In this document: one piece after another, positions 27,031 through 34,565 of the stretch
Layout: the number at the start of each line of letters is the position of its first letter
Numbering within the stretch: position 1 is the first letter of the stretch
Source of the DNA: Gammaproteobacteria bacterium
GTDB lineage: Bacteria > Pseudomonadota > Gammaproteobacteria > Eutrophobiales > Eutrophobiaceae
Assembly (NCBI GenBank): GCA_028819495.1
Contig: JAPPLI010000142.1
Location: 1 to 41,550, forward strand
DNA length: 41,550 nt
Direction: 5' to 3'
Notes under the pieces: generated by a model
What the model saw: the letters and a program-made list of their open reading frames with translations, nothing else
What the model was told of the DNA's origin: nothing
Databases searched by the model: none
Translations under genes and position numbers: made by a program

Positions 27031-27080
27031 TAAGTTAGTAGCTTGACTAAGTATTGTATAGACTGAATCTAGATTGTCAA
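27031..27080 (-). promoter_or_regulatory. tetR promoter with operator-like palindromes
   Basis: On the minus strand TTGACA (plus 27075-27080), a 16-base spacer and TACAAT (plus 27053-27058). The spacer contains the perfect palindrome AATCTAGATT (27066-27075), and downstream of the -10 lies TAAGTT with nine bases to ACTAAG (27031-27051). The layout fits autorepression. Confidence 0.6.
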
Positions 27081-27103
27081 GTCTTTTTTCCAAAAAATTA
27101 TCC

Positions 27104-27144
27104 GGGGTCAGAGTAAGTGTCGTAAGAATTTTTACTCTGACCCC
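27104..27144. repeat. R1 palindromic repeat g
   Basis: GGGGTCAGAGTAA-GTG-, centre, TTTTTACTCTGACCCC. It lies between the divergent tetR and peroxiredoxin genes. TTTACT inside its right arm stands 17 bases before a TATAAT. Confidence 0.85.
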
Positions 27145-27159
27145 TTATATCCTTATAAT
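27131..27159 (+). promoter_or_regulatory. Candidate promoter of the peroxiredoxin gene, -35 inside an R1 repeat
   Basis: TTTACT (27131-27136, in the R1 right arm), a 17-base spacer and a consensus TATAAT (27154-27159). Transcription would begin about at the ATG (27166), giving a leaderless mRNA, which fits the absence of a Shine-Dalgarno box. Confidence 0.5.
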
Positions 27160-27165
27160 ACCCAT

Positions 27166-27690
27166 ATGAACACACCAAAAACCCTTATCCCGGTAATCCT
27201 CTTCCTGCTCACCCACCCCGCAACAGGCGCCGACCTCGCGCCCGGCCAGCCCGCGCCCGGGTTCGCCATGCAGGACCAGTACACGAAAACCCACAACCTG
27301 GAGCAGTACCGGGGGAAGTGGGTGGTCCTGTACTTTTATCCGAAAGATGACACGCCCGGCTGTACCACGGAGGCCTGTAACTTCCGCGACGATATCTTCA
27401 AGCTACGCGCTCTTGATGCGGAAGTTCTGGGCGTCAGTCTCGACAGCACCGAAAGCCATGCCCGCTTCGCGGAGAAATACGGCCTGCCGTTTCCGCTGTT
27501 ATCCGATGCCGCAGGTGAAACAGCCGGGCAATACGGCTGCCTGACGGAGTGGAGAGGCATGACCATCGCGGCGCGCCATACCTTCATCATCGACCCCGGC
27601 GGCAACATTGCAAAGATCTACCGGGAGGTTGACCCCGACACCCACAGCGCCCAGGTCATTGCAGACCTGACATCCTTGCAAGCTGATTAA
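27166..27690 (+). CDS. Exported BCP-type peroxiredoxin, 174 aa
   Basis: This thiol peroxidase reduces hydrogen peroxide or organic peroxides. A signal peptide (residues 1 to about 21, ATGA-DLAPG) puts it in the periplasm, unlike cytosolic Bcp. The active-site region FYPKDDTPGCTTEACNFRDD has the peroxidatic Cys and a second Cys five residues on, the atypical 2-Cys pattern of BCP/PrxQ. Further signatures are VLGVSLDSTESHARFAEKYG, LPFPLLSDAAGE and RHTFIIDPGGNI. Its TAA stop shares a TTAA palindrome with the stop of paaI on the other strand. Confidence 0.92.
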   Translation: MNTPKTLIPVILFLLTHPATGADLAPGQPAPGFAMQDQYTKTHNLEQYRGKWVVLYFYPKDDTPGCTTEACNFRDDIFKLRALDAEVLGVSLDSTESHARFAEKYGLPFPLLSDAAGETAGQYGCLTEWRGMTIAARHTFIIDPGGNIAKIYREVDPDTHSAQVIADLTSLQAD

Positions 27691-28115
27691 AGCAATTTAC
27701 CCTTTACCCGGCACGATTGCCCCTCGAACAGTGCGATGAGGTTGTCGGCCTGGTCGGTAACCCTGACCTGATAGTTCCCGTAGCGACCGTCCTGGGACTT
27801 ATGTTCGGCGGTCGCGGTCAGACGATCGCCGGCCTTGCTGGGGCGTTTGTATTCGATACTGCACTTTTGCGCCAGGTTAGAGTCATTGCGGGTATTGCAG
27901 GCGCAGGCAAAGGCCGTGTCCGCCAGGGTGAAGATGAAACCGCCATGGCAGATGCCGTGGCCGTTAAGCATTTCTGCTGTTATCTGCATATTCAGCCGGG
28001 CAAAGCCTTCCCGCACTTCGGCAATGGTAATGCCAATGCTTTTCGAAGCGGCGTCCCTGGAATACATGGCGTCAACGCAGGCACGGGCAAGCTCATCCCC
28101 GGTGAGATCAGTCAT
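27687..28115 (-). CDS. paaI: Hydroxyphenylacetyl-CoA thioesterase, 142 aa
   Basis: A hotdog-fold thioesterase of the phenylacetate pathway; it releases CoA from dead-end ring-hydroxylated phenylacetyl-CoA products. The catalytic-region motif [19 protein letters not shown] is intact, and [16 protein letters not shown] follows. The length is standard. The start overlaps the paaZ stop by 8 bases, so it is translated with paaZ. The paaABCDE oxygenase genes are not in the window. Confidence 0.9.
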   Translation of the reverse strand: MTDLTGDELARACVDAMYSRDAASKSIGITIAEVREGFARLNMQITAEMLNGHGICHGGFIFTLADTAFACACNTRNDSNLAQKCSIEYKRPSKAGDRLTATAEHKSQDGRYGNYQVRVTDQADNLIALFEGQSCRVKGKLL

Positions 28116-30153
28116 CCCTGCGTTCCACCAGGGTCATGACGTCGTACAGCGCCACGGTCTTGTCATCCTGGTTGATGATCTCCACCGCCCATCTGACTAC
28201 ACCGGTGGCCCGGGTGTCGTCGGGGCGTTTGTCTTTTTTGATTTTTTGCTTGACCACGATTTTTGTCCGGATCGTATCACCGATACCTACGGGTTCGATA
28301 AAACGCAGGTTTTCCAGGCCATAGTTGGCCAGGACAGGTCCGGGCGCCGGGTCCACGAACATGCCGGCAGCCGCGGAGATCAGGAAATACCCGTGAGCGA
28401 CCCGTTTGCCGAACAACGAATTCGCCGCGGCAGTCTCATCGAAATGTGCATAGAAAAAATCTCCGGTCAGGCAACCGAAGTTGATGATATCCGCTTCGGT
28501 CACGGTGCGCCGGTAGCTCTCATGGGTTTCACCGATCTGCAGCTCTTCAAAGTACTTGCGGAACGGGTGCACCTTGTCCGTCAACGGCGCCGCGCCCTGG
28601 TGGTACTCACCCGTCAGGCGCATCAGGGTGGTCGGCGAACCCTGAATCGCGCTGCGTTGCATGTAGTGCTTGATGGCCCTTTCACCACCCAGTTCTTCAC
28701 CGCCACCCGCCCGTCCGGGTCCGCCATGGACCAAGGCCGGCAATGGTGAGCCATGACCGGTGGATTCCGCCGCGCAATCCCGGTTGATGACCAGCAGACG
28801 GCCGTGCCATGCAGCCGTATCAAGAATAATCTGTTTTGCTTCCGCGTCATCGGCGGTAAACACCGAACCTACCAGGCTGCCCCTGCCTTTTTTCGCCAGC
28901 ACGACGGCCTCGTCAATATCCCGGTAGGGCATGACCGTACAGACCGGACCGAATGCTTCGATGTCATGGGGTTCCGTAGCCGTCATGGGCTGGTTACAGT
29001 GCAACAGGGTAGCGGGGAAGAATGCCCCCTTCTCCCTGTCCCCCCCGCGGATTTCGAATTCCCTGACGCCGCCGTACAGGATTTCACAGGAACTAATCAG
29101 CCGGTTAACGTTTTCCCATACATCTTCCATCTGGGAACGGCCCACCAGGGGGCCCATTTTTACACCTTCCACCGAAGGATCTCCCAGCGGCACCTTGCCC
29201 AGCCGTTGTTCCAGGGCCGCGGCCACCGCCTCAACTTTGCCGGCGGGCACGATGGCGCGCCGGATGGCCGTGCATTTCTGCCCGGCCTTGACCGTCATCT
29301 CCCGGGCCACTTCCCGGATGAACAGGTCGAACTCAGCCGAATCCGGTTCAACCGTCTCGCCCAGCAGCGACAGGTTCAGGGAATCCGCTTCCATGTTGAA
29401 GGGGATGGAATTGGCAACAATATTGGGGTGAGACTTCAGTTTCCTGCCGGTGCTTGCCGACCCGGTAAACGTGACTACATCCTGTTCCATCAGGTGATCG
29501 AACAGGTCGCCCGTGCTGCCGCAGATCAACTGGAACGCGCCCTCCGGCAGGAGGCCGGATGCTACGATTTCCCTGGCCATCTTCTCGGTCAGGTAAGAGG
29601 ACACGGTGGCCGGTTTCACCACCACCGGCATCCCCGCGCACAGGCTGGGCGCAACCTTTTCCAGCATGCCCCAGCAGGGGAAATTAAAGGCGTTGATATG
29701 CACGGCCGCGCCTTCCCGGGGGACCAGGATGTGGCGGCCGGTAAAGGTCCCCTCTTTTGACAGGCGTTCCTGCTCGCCTTCCACCAGGAAGGTCTCGTTG
29801 GGGAATTCGCGCCTGACCAGGCTGCTGTAACTGAACAGGGTGCCGATACCGCCTTCAATATCAATCCAGCTGTCGGCGCGGGTCGCCCCGGTCCAGGCTG
29901 ATACCTCGTAAAATTCCTCCTTACGTTCCATCAGGTATTGCGCCAGCGCTTTCAGGCGCAGGGCGCGCTCGTGAAACGTCATTGACCGCAACGCGGGACC
30001 GCCCACTTCTCTGGCATGGCGCAACACATCTCTGAAATCCATGCCGTCACTGGAGACAGTGCCTATGAAATCGCCGTTTACCGCATTGACGACCCGGGCG
30101 CCGTCGCTTTGCCCGCTGAACCATTCGCCATTGACATAACTTTGTATATTCAT
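28108..30153 (-). CDS. paaZ: Bifunctional PaaZ: oxepin-CoA hydrolase / semialdehyde dehydrogenase, 681 aa
   Basis: PaaZ opens the oxepin-CoA ring and oxidises the resulting aldehyde with NADP. The N-terminal aldehyde dehydrogenase domain (about residues 1-520) shows [62 protein letters not shown] and the catalytic Cys in [17 protein letters not shown]-terminal MaoC-type hydratase domain (about 535-681) has [37 protein letters not shown] and [12 protein letters not shown]. The length matches the fused form. It is divergent from paaK, with an operator-like inverted repeat in between. Confidence 0.95.
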   Translation of the reverse strand: MNIQSYVNGEWFSGQSDGARVVNAVNGDFIGTVSSDGMDFRDVLRHAREVGGPALRSMTFHERALRLKALAQYLMERKEEFYEVSAWTGATRADSWIDIEGGIGTLFSYSSLVRREFPNETFLVEGEQERLSKEGTFTGRHILVPREGAAVHINAFNFPCWGMLEKVAPSLCAGMPVVVKPATVSSYLTEKMAREIVASGLLPEGAFQLICGSTGDLFDHLMEQDVVTFTGSASTGRKLKSHPNIVANSIPFNMEADSLNLSLLGETVEPDSAEFDLFIREVAREMTVKAGQKCTAIRRAIVPAGKVEAVAAALEQRLGKVPLGDPSVEGVKMGPLVGRSQMEDVWENVNRLISSCEILYGGVREFEIRGGDREKGAFFPATLLHCNQPMTATEPHDIEAFGPVCTVMPYRDIDEAVVLAKKGRGSLVGSVFTADDAEAKQIILDTAAWHGRLLVINRDCAAESTGHGSPLPALVHGGPGRAGGGEELGGERAIKHYMQRSAIQGSPTTLMRLTGEYHQGAAPLTDKVHPFRKYFEELQIGETHESYRRTVTEADIINFGCLTGDFFYAHFDETAAANSLFGKRVAHGYFLISAAAGMFVDPAPGPVLANYGLENLRFIEPVGIGDTIRTKIVVKQKIKKDKRPDDTRATGVVRWAVEIINQDDKTVALYDVMTLVERRDD

Positions 30154-30185
30154 TTCACAATCTATCCGTTATAAGATTTATGTTG

Positions 30186-30229
30186 CCGGTTTCCGTTCAA
30201 CATCTTTTGGGATATGATACGGAAATCGG
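30186..30229. promoter_or_regulatory. Inverted repeat and promoter between divergent paaZ and paaK
   Basis: CCGGTTTCCGT (30186-30196) and ACGGAAATCGG (30219-30229) are inverted copies with one mismatch, 22 bases apart. Towards paaK, TTCCGT, a 16-base spacer and TATGAT (30213-30218) make a promoter lying between and within the arms. This arrangement suits a phenylacetyl-CoA-responsive repressor (PaaX- or PaaR-like), but no such gene is seen here. Confidence 0.5.
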
Positions 30230-30282
30230 ATAATATCAAAAATTTCTGTAATAATTTTAAAACCACACTGCAGGTGCACAGT

Positions 30283-31584
30283 ATGACAGAGCAGGGCATT
30301 TTTGACACCCTGGAGCCCATTGAAAAAGCCGGTATCGATGAGTTGCGCAGCCTGCAACTGCAGCGGATGAAGTGGAGCCTGGAGCACGCCTATGCCAACG
30401 TTGAAAGCTACCGGAAGAAATTCGATGCCGCCGGCATCCATCCTTCCGACTTGAGGGAACTGGGCGACTTGTCCAAATTCCCGCTGACGGACAAGCACGA
30501 CATGCGGGCTAATTATCCTTTCGGCATGTTTGCGGTGCCCATGGACGATATAGTGCGTTTGCATGCATCCAGCGGCACCACGGGCAAACCGGTAGTGGTG
30601 GGATATACCCGCAACGACATTGACATGTGGAGCCGCGTTGTGGCCCGCTCTTTCCGGGCGGCCGGGGCAAGCCATCGGGACAAGATACACGTGGCGTACG
30701 GCTATGGATTGTTTACCGGCGGTCTGGGCGTTCACTACGGGGGTGAGATGATGGGTTGCACCGTCATACCCATGTCCGGCGGGCAGACGGAAAAACAGGC
30801 GCAACTCATCCAGGATTTTGAGCCTGACATCATCATGGTAACGCCGTCGTACATGTTGTGCATTGCCGATGAACTGGAGCGGCAGGGTGTCGATTGCCGC
30901 AAACTGAAGTTGCGGGCAGGAATATTCGGCGCCGAACCCTGGACGGATTCCATGCGCGCCAACCTGGAACAGAGGCTGGACATCGACGCAGTGGATATTT
31001 ACGGCCTGTCCGAGGTCATAGGACCCGGCGTCGCCCAGGAATGCGTGGAGACGAAGGACGGTCCCACCATCTGGGAGGACCACTTCTACCCGGAAATCAT
31101 AGACCCGCATACGGGAGAGGTATTGCCGGACGGGGAGGAGGGCGAACTGGTGTTTACCAGTCTCACCAAGGAAGCCTTGCCCGTAATCCGATATCGCACC
31201 CGGGACCTGACCCGGCTGTTGCCGGGAACCGCGCGCACCATGCGCCGCATGGTCAGGATCACCGGCCGCAGTGACGACATGCTGATCATCCGCGGCGTGA
31301 ACGTGTTCCCCACCCAGGTGGAAGAGCAGATATTCAGGATCCCCAGCCTGGCGCCCCACTACCAGATAGAGATCACCCGCAGTAGCAACCTGGATGAGAT
31401 GACGATCAACGTGGAATTGGCTCCCGGCGCCGAAGCGGCAGCGAAACAGCCGGCGGCCGCCGAACTGCAGAAACATGTCAAGGACCTCATCGGCGTCTCG
31501 GCAAGGGTCAACGTACACGACGAGGGCGGCGTGGCCCGCTCGGAAGGCAAGGCCAAACGCGTGATCGACAAACGGAACTTATAG
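30283..31584 (+). CDS. paaK: Phenylacetate-CoA ligase, 433 aa
   Basis: It activates phenylacetate with ATP and CoA. Motifs are LHASSGTTGKPVVVGYTRND (AMP-binding P-loop), SRVVARSFRAAG, IHVAYGYGLFTGGLGVHYG, GAEPWTDSMR, DIYGLSEVIGPGVAQEC, and in the C-terminal lid YRTRDLTRLLPG and ITGRSDDMLIIRGVNVFPTQ. The ATG at 30283 has AGGT 7 bases upstream and gives the standard N-terminus; the longer frame from 30214 would include promoter sequence. With paaZ and paaI it forms a partial paa cluster. Confidence 0.95.
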   Translation: MTEQGIFDTLEPIEKAGIDELRSLQLQRMKWSLEHAYANVESYRKKFDAAGIHPSDLRELGDLSKFPLTDKHDMRANYPFGMFAVPMDDIVRLHASSGTTGKPVVVGYTRNDIDMWSRVVARSFRAAGASHRDKIHVAYGYGLFTGGLGVHYGGEMMGCTVIPMSGGQTEKQAQLIQDFEPDIIMVTPSYMLCIADELERQGVDCRKLKLRAGIFGAEPWTDSMRANLEQRLDIDAVDIYGLSEVIGPGVAQECVETKDGPTIWEDHFYPEIIDPHTGEVLPDGEEGELVFTSLTKEALPVIRYRTRDLTRLLPGTARTMRRMVRITGRSDDMLIIRGVNVFPTQVEEQIFRIPSLAPHYQIEITRSSNLDEMTINVELAPGAEAAAKQPAAAELQKHVKDLIGVSARVNVHDEGGVARSEGKAKRVIDKRNL

Positions 31585-31595
31585 ATTGAGCAGAA

Positions 31596-31620
31596 GGGGA
31601 CGGAATTCAATTCCGTCCCC
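31596..31620. repeat. R2 palindrome d
   Basis: GGGGACGGAATT-C-AATTCCGTCCCC is perfectly self-complementary and lies 12 bases after paaK. It may terminate the paaK transcript. It is also the left boundary of the AT-rich island that ends at the R2 copy at 33480. Confidence 0.8.
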
Positions 31621-31665
31621 GGCTGCTCAAGTTATTCTAGTACGCGGTTCTCTCGTAATGATTCG

Positions 31666-31926
31666 TTACTTCACAAGGTCTACCTGAAGCAAATCATCAA
31701 TATTTGCGTCAGCGCGGCGTGCAGTTACAATTTTGGACAATACATCGGGGTTATCTATCCATTGGGAATACTCATACATAGTCAAGCCGAGGAAATCGTG
31801 AATTGACTTATCGCTGTTGCATTGGTGCCACCGCTCAATATAGGTATCAATATCGGTAAGTTTGGCGGTCCCGGAAAGGCACTCTTGTATGAAATTAGAC
31901 ACGGATTTTCCTACCTTTGACGGCAT
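31666..31926 (-). CDS. Small soluble hypothetical protein, 86 aa
   Basis: I do not know the family by name. The sequence is helical and acidic, with the block 'IDTYIERWHQCNSDKSIHDF' then LGLTMYEYSQWIDNPDVLSK, a pattern I associate with small bacterial proteins of accessory regions often found next to toxin genes. The ATG at 31926 is chosen over an in-frame TTG at 31935. It is the last of three tiny minus-strand genes (32268 to 31666) with almost no spaces between them. Confidence 0.55.
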   Translation of the reverse strand: MPSKVGKSVSNFIQECLSGTAKLTDIDTYIERWHQCNSDKSIHDFLGLTMYEYSQWIDNPDVLSKIVTARRADANIDDLLQVDLVK

Positions 31927-31947
31927 CTTAATCAAGCCGGGTTTGGA

Positions 31948-32040
31948 CTATTTTGAACGCTTGTGATTCAGGGCTTGATAACTGATTATAATCAATCCCG
32001 CAATGAATACACCAAAGGTAAAAATGAAAAGGTATTCCAC
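31948..32040 (-). CDS. 30-aa single-pass membrane peptide, GTG start
   Basis: GTG 32040 immediately follows the stop of the preceding gene. A perfect GGAGG, inside the last codons of that gene, stands 8 bases before it. The product is one hydrophobic helix (MEYLFIFTFGVFIAGLIIIS) with a basic tail ending NHKRSK. The ribosome site and coupling argue that it is real. The size and shape are like type I toxins or small membrane-complex subunits; its role is unknown. Confidence 0.5.
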   Translation of the reverse strand: MEYLFIFTFGVFIAGLIIISYQALNHKRSK

Positions 32041-32268
32041 TTATAATTCCTCCAGTCGATCAAGGCACGCAAATACACGCTGGTTGATAAACACTAAAAT
32101 GACCGTCAAAACTATAACGGACATTGAGCAAAGCAGCAGAATTGATTGCTTTGCTGTTTCAAAGTTCTGAACGAACCAAGCTAGTAAAGAAAGGTCAGTT
32201 ACCGTAAATATAGCGAAAATAACCTTATACCAGCCAATTTCCTGTTCAATCCGTTTTTCCTCAGGCAT
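32041..32268 (-). CDS. Small two-helix membrane protein, 75 aa
   Basis: A charged start (MPEEKRIEQEIGWYK) is followed by two transmembrane helices, about residues 15-32 and 42-62, with a short loop and a Glu-rich tail ending RLEEL. No family is recognised. It is the first gene of a tight three-gene unit with the 30-aa peptide and the soluble 86-aa protein. It is AT-rich compared with the chromosome around it. Confidence 0.55.
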   Translation of the reverse strand: MPEEKRIEQEIGWYKVIFAIFTVTDLSLLAWFVQNFETAKQSILLLCSMSVIVLTVILVFINQRVFACLDRLEEL

Positions 32269-32387
32269 ACCGATAATTATAACACAGACCAGGAAAAACG
32301 GAGTTACGATGGACTTTGGACGGAATGAGGGGCATCATTCCCAGCATGCCGATCTATTGAAACCTGGAACTGCCAGATGAGACTCAG

Positions 32388-32528
32388 ATGATTCTTGGCG
32401 TTGTAGATGGAGTGCCCTATGATGGCCGCATGAGATATCCCGAGATAGGTGAACTGAAAAACATACTTGAAAGTGCTAGCATCAAGTGTCCGGCGAAACG
32501 TGGCTGTGTAGTGCTTAATAATGGCTGA
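32388..32528 (+). CDS. Possible truncated cassette ORF, 46 aa
   Basis: The reading frame MILGVVDGVPYDGRMRYPEI and following has protein-like composition and ends within a GCTTAAT sequence that could be the first core site of an attC. There is no clear ribosome site, and a stop codon lies 10 codons upstream of the ATG, so it may be only the 3' end of an older gene. The rest of 32269-32387 is non-coding with nothing I can identify. Confidence 0.3.
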   Translation: MILGVVDGVPYDGRMRYPEIGELKNILESASIKCPAKRGCVVLNNG

Positions 32529-32603
32529 TAGGGCAGTAAGCTCGGACGCATTTTTCGCTCGCTGCGCTCACTACAAATGCGCTGGTTATAGTTAGCGTTA
32601 GGC
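32513..32603 (+). other. Candidate integron attC site
   Basis: The right end is a perfect core site GTTAGGC (32597-32603) followed by the start of a gene. The left end is GCTTAAT (32513-32519), an imperfect RYYYAAC. Between them CGCATTT and AAATGCG can pair around a loop containing TTCGCTCGCTGCGCTCACT, as in many attC folded strands. The stem is imperfect, so the call is tentative. Confidence 0.45.
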
Positions 32604-32612
32604 GCACAAAAA

Positions 32613-33053
32613 ATGGCATCAACACACGTTCAAAAGCAATGTGAGTCATGGATAGTCAATCACTGGTTACCTGAAAAATACGGATGTGTATTTTCAGAAG
32701 AAAAAATGAAAATGCAAGGTCGTGGTAACTTTAAATTTGATGCCGTCAGTGATAACAAAGAAATTATTGGTAATGTATCCACTGCGTCCGCACTCACGTA
32801 CCGGGGAAGTGTCGCATCAGGAAAAAAGTCTAAATTGCGAGCAGATTGTTTAATGTTGGCTCTTGTATCAGCAAAAACCAAGTTAATGCTGTTAACTGAG
32901 GCCGACATGGCAGGATTTGCATCAAAAGAACAAAAAGAAGGGCGACTACCGTTAGATATACAGATTTGTCATGTTGAACTTCCAGAGAAACTAAAAATTC
33001 AGTTATCAGAGGCAAGAGATACCGCATCCAAAGAAGTTAGAAATCGCGCCTAA
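32613..33053 (+). CDS. Integron-cassette-like hypothetical protein, 146 aa
   Basis: The ATG lies 9 bases after a GTTAGGC core site, and the stop codon TAA lies inside the opposite core site GCCTAAC (33048-33054), the classic position for a cassette gene. The protein is soluble. The segment GNFKFDAVSDNKEIIGNVST followed by ASALTYRGSVASGKKSKLRAD has the order Asp, then a beta strand, then Lys seen in PD-(D/E)xK nuclease-like folds, which is only a suggestion. There is no signal peptide and no membrane helix. Confidence 0.65.
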   Translation: MASTHVQKQCESWIVNHWLPEKYGCVFSEEKMKMQGRGNFKFDAVSDNKEIIGNVSTASALTYRGSVASGKKSKLRADCLMLALVSAKTKLMLLTEADMAGFASKEQKEGRLPLDIQICHVELPEKLKIQLSEARDTASKEVRNRA

Positions 33054-33070
33054 CAAAGGAGTTATGCCCT
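33048..33070 (+). other. Left part of a second attC-like site
   Basis: GCCTAAC (33048-33054), then AAAGG and AGTTATGC, has the order of the R''-L'' half of an attC. No matching GTTRRRY half is found in the following 100 bases, so the site is truncated. It closes the cassette gene at 32613-33053. Confidence 0.4.
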
Positions 33071-33129
33071 TGCCAAATGTTAAGTGCTATTTTTGGGTTT
33101 CCCTGGTTTCAGATCATTGACATTTCTCT

Positions 33130-33408
33130 TTATTTTCTCGTCTCTTCGCAAATCAATATCCTATGAGCCATAGGGGCTTTTTCGCAGTTCAGTCCGCATT
33201 CGTAGGTCGCATTCTCATATTCTGCCATCCCACGATATGCGGCTGCCCTGCATTCCTCCAATGAATGATATTTCAGATTGTTATGAAAAAAATCATTCAG
33301 ATTGTTTCGCGATGGATAAATAGTCAAGCTCCATTCTTCGTAAGAACAGCTTTTATATACCCAGACAACAAAAGCAAGAATTACAACAGTTTTGATTAAG
33401 CTCCACAT
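33130..33408 (-). CDS. Small membrane-anchored or exported Cys-containing protein, 92 aa
   Basis: The N-terminus (MWSLIKTVVILAFVVWVYKS) is a signal anchor. The rest has a helical Cys pattern, HSLEECRAAAYRGMAEYENA followed by TYECGLNCE, and a further Cys at ILICEE. I chose the internal ATG at 33408 because the frame up to 33477 adds another hydrophobic stretch without a ribosome site. Either start is possible. The function is unknown; it is AT-rich like the rest of the island. Confidence 0.55.
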   Translation of the reverse strand: MWSLIKTVVILAFVVWVYKSCSYEEWSLTIYPSRNNLNDFFHNNLKYHSLEECRAAAYRGMAEYENATYECGLNCEKAPMAHRILICEETRK

Positions 33409-33479
33409 GATGTAAATGAATAGCGAGATTATAATTGAGCGTAAAAAAAGAAACGAGACACGCTTCAGCACGAACAAGT

Positions 33480-33500
33480 GGGGACGGACTGAAGGTCCCC
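33480..33500. repeat. R2-like palindrome e, shortened
   Basis: GGGGACGGACTGAAGGTCCCC keeps both ends of R2, but its inner stem is shorter. It lies at the right border of the AT-rich island, followed by TTTT, and just after the cytochrome gene in its direction of transcription. Confidence 0.6.
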
Positions 33501-33511
33501 TTTTGATTTGG

Positions 33512-34030
33512 TCAGTATTCCGTCACCCCCAGCTTGTCCCTGATGCGGGCGATCAGTTCTTCACGGCGGTGGTGCATGTCGATCAGCGGTTCCTTGCGCA
33601 GTTTTGCTATTTCTTCCGCGTCATAGGGCACGAACTGGTCGGGAAGTTCGTTTTTGCTGAAATTCAGCAGCATCCAGTTCATTACGTCGGCCAGTTCCTG
33701 GTCCGAGATGGGGGCGCCGGCCGCGCCCGGGACCTGTACGATGAACTCCCTGCCGCCGGGTACGTGCAGGAAATAACCGACGAAATCATTCATCTTCGGC
33801 ACGTTGCCCTCGGAGCCGGACGCGTCCGGCAGGTGGCAGCCCTGGCAGTTCAGGATGTAGTTCTGGCGCGCGAGTATTTCATTGGCGCCGGTGGTTGTGG
33901 TGATGCATAACAGGGCCAGGAGCAGGAACCCCTTGAATAATGAGTCGCCAAAGGCGACATATTTTTTTACGTCCCTGTTCCTGGATACCGGCCATTCCCT
34001 GGCCGGTATGACGAACGAGGCGCTCGTCAC
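33512..34030 (-). CDS. Cytochrome c subunit of the amine dehydrogenase operon, 172 aa
   Basis: A class I cytochrome c with the haem motif CQGCH after a hydrophobic leader (FLLLALLCITTTTGANEIL). A later Met in NDFVGYF-preceding KMNDF or in the C-terminal WMLLNF is the likely sixth ligand. It should take electrons from the TTQ enzyme. The only usable in-frame start is GTG 34030, overlapping the small-subunit stop (GTGA), which leaves about 30 residues before the leader. That part is encoded by DNA full of palindromes (33944-34009), so it may be inserted DNA and the true start is uncertain. Confidence 0.8.
   Translation of the reverse strand: MTSASFVIPAREWPVSRNRDVKKYVAFGDSLFKGFLLLALLCITTTTGANEILARQNYILNCQGCHLPDASGSEGNVPKMNDFVGYFLHVPGGREFIVQVPGAAGAPISDQELADVMNWMLLNFSKNELPDQFVPYDAEEIAKLRKEPLIDMHHRREELIARIRDKLGVTEY
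33944..34009. repeat. Two perfect small palindromes in the cytochrome 5' region
   Basis: GTCGCC-AAA-GGCGAC (33944-33958) and ATACCGGCCA-TTCCC-TGGCCGGTAT (33985-34009) are perfect hairpins lying in tandem between the small-subunit gene and the cytochrome leader. They are unlike R1, R2 and IR3. Confidence 0.75.
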
Positions 34031-34545
34031 TTTATCGCCACCCCGAGAATGAGGTTCACCGTGCAATGATAAGCCGTGCTCTCCGTGCCGAGGCACCAGT
34101 TGTAATCGTTGGAGGTATGGGGCCGGTAGGTGGGCCGGTCCCCTTCGTTCCGGTTGCAGAAGCAGTTGCCGCAGGAGGTTTTGCCGCAGCAGTCGTTGTA
34201 GGAGATGATGTAATCCTTGCCGTCGCCCGGGTTTTTGCAGGTGCCGATCCAGGTGATTGACGACATCTCCGTCCCCGGCGGGCAACTGTTGATGGTGCCG
34301 CCGCAGCAGGAACACAGGTAGCCGTCGATGGCGCAGTTGCGCCAGTACTCGCAGGTTGCCGGGTCTCCCGGATCTACCTCGGGCGGGCCGGGTTGCTCCG
34401 CCTCTGCGGCGCGGGCAACCGGCAACAGGGGCATGATTGAACCGCCGGCAATCACGGCGCCCAGTCCGCCCAGGAAACCCCTGCGGGAAGACGTCTTGGC
34501 TACGTTTCTTGAGAGATTTTCCGTAAGTTTGTCCAACCAGTTCAT
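34027..34545 (-). CDS. aauA: TTQ-dependent amine dehydrogenase small (light) subunit, 172 aa
   Basis: The subunit carries tryptophan tryptophylquinone made from two of its own Trp. The Tat signal SSRRGFLGGLG leads to a Cys-rich mature part with 14 Cys, CSCCGG and YNDCCGKTSCGNC. The TTQ Trp pair is W99 (ITWIGTC) and W150 (YNWCLG), 51 residues apart, with the catalytic Asp D118 (YND) 19 residues after the first Trp. These spacings match the aromatic amine dehydrogenase light chain; the Cys count favours AADH over methylamine dehydrogenase, but the substrate is not certain. The ATG at 34545 has GGGAG upstream. It directly follows the large-subunit gene. Confidence 0.92.
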   Translation of the reverse strand: MNWLDKLTENLSRNVAKTSSRRGFLGGLGAVIAGGSIMPLLPVARAAEAEQPGPPEVDPGDPATCEYWRNCAIDGYLCSCCGGTINSCPPGTEMSSITWIGTCKNPGDGKDYIISYNDCCGKTSCGNCFCNRNEGDRPTYRPHTSNDYNWCLGTESTAYHCTVNLILGVAIK

Positions 34546-34565
34546 ATTTTTTCTCCCGCTGACGC

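Noticed and set aside
32541..32603. tRNA-like or terminator hairpin
   Set aside because: The CGCATTT/AAATGCG stem was first read as a terminator, but there is no T-run, and the adjacent GTTAGGC core fits an attC better.
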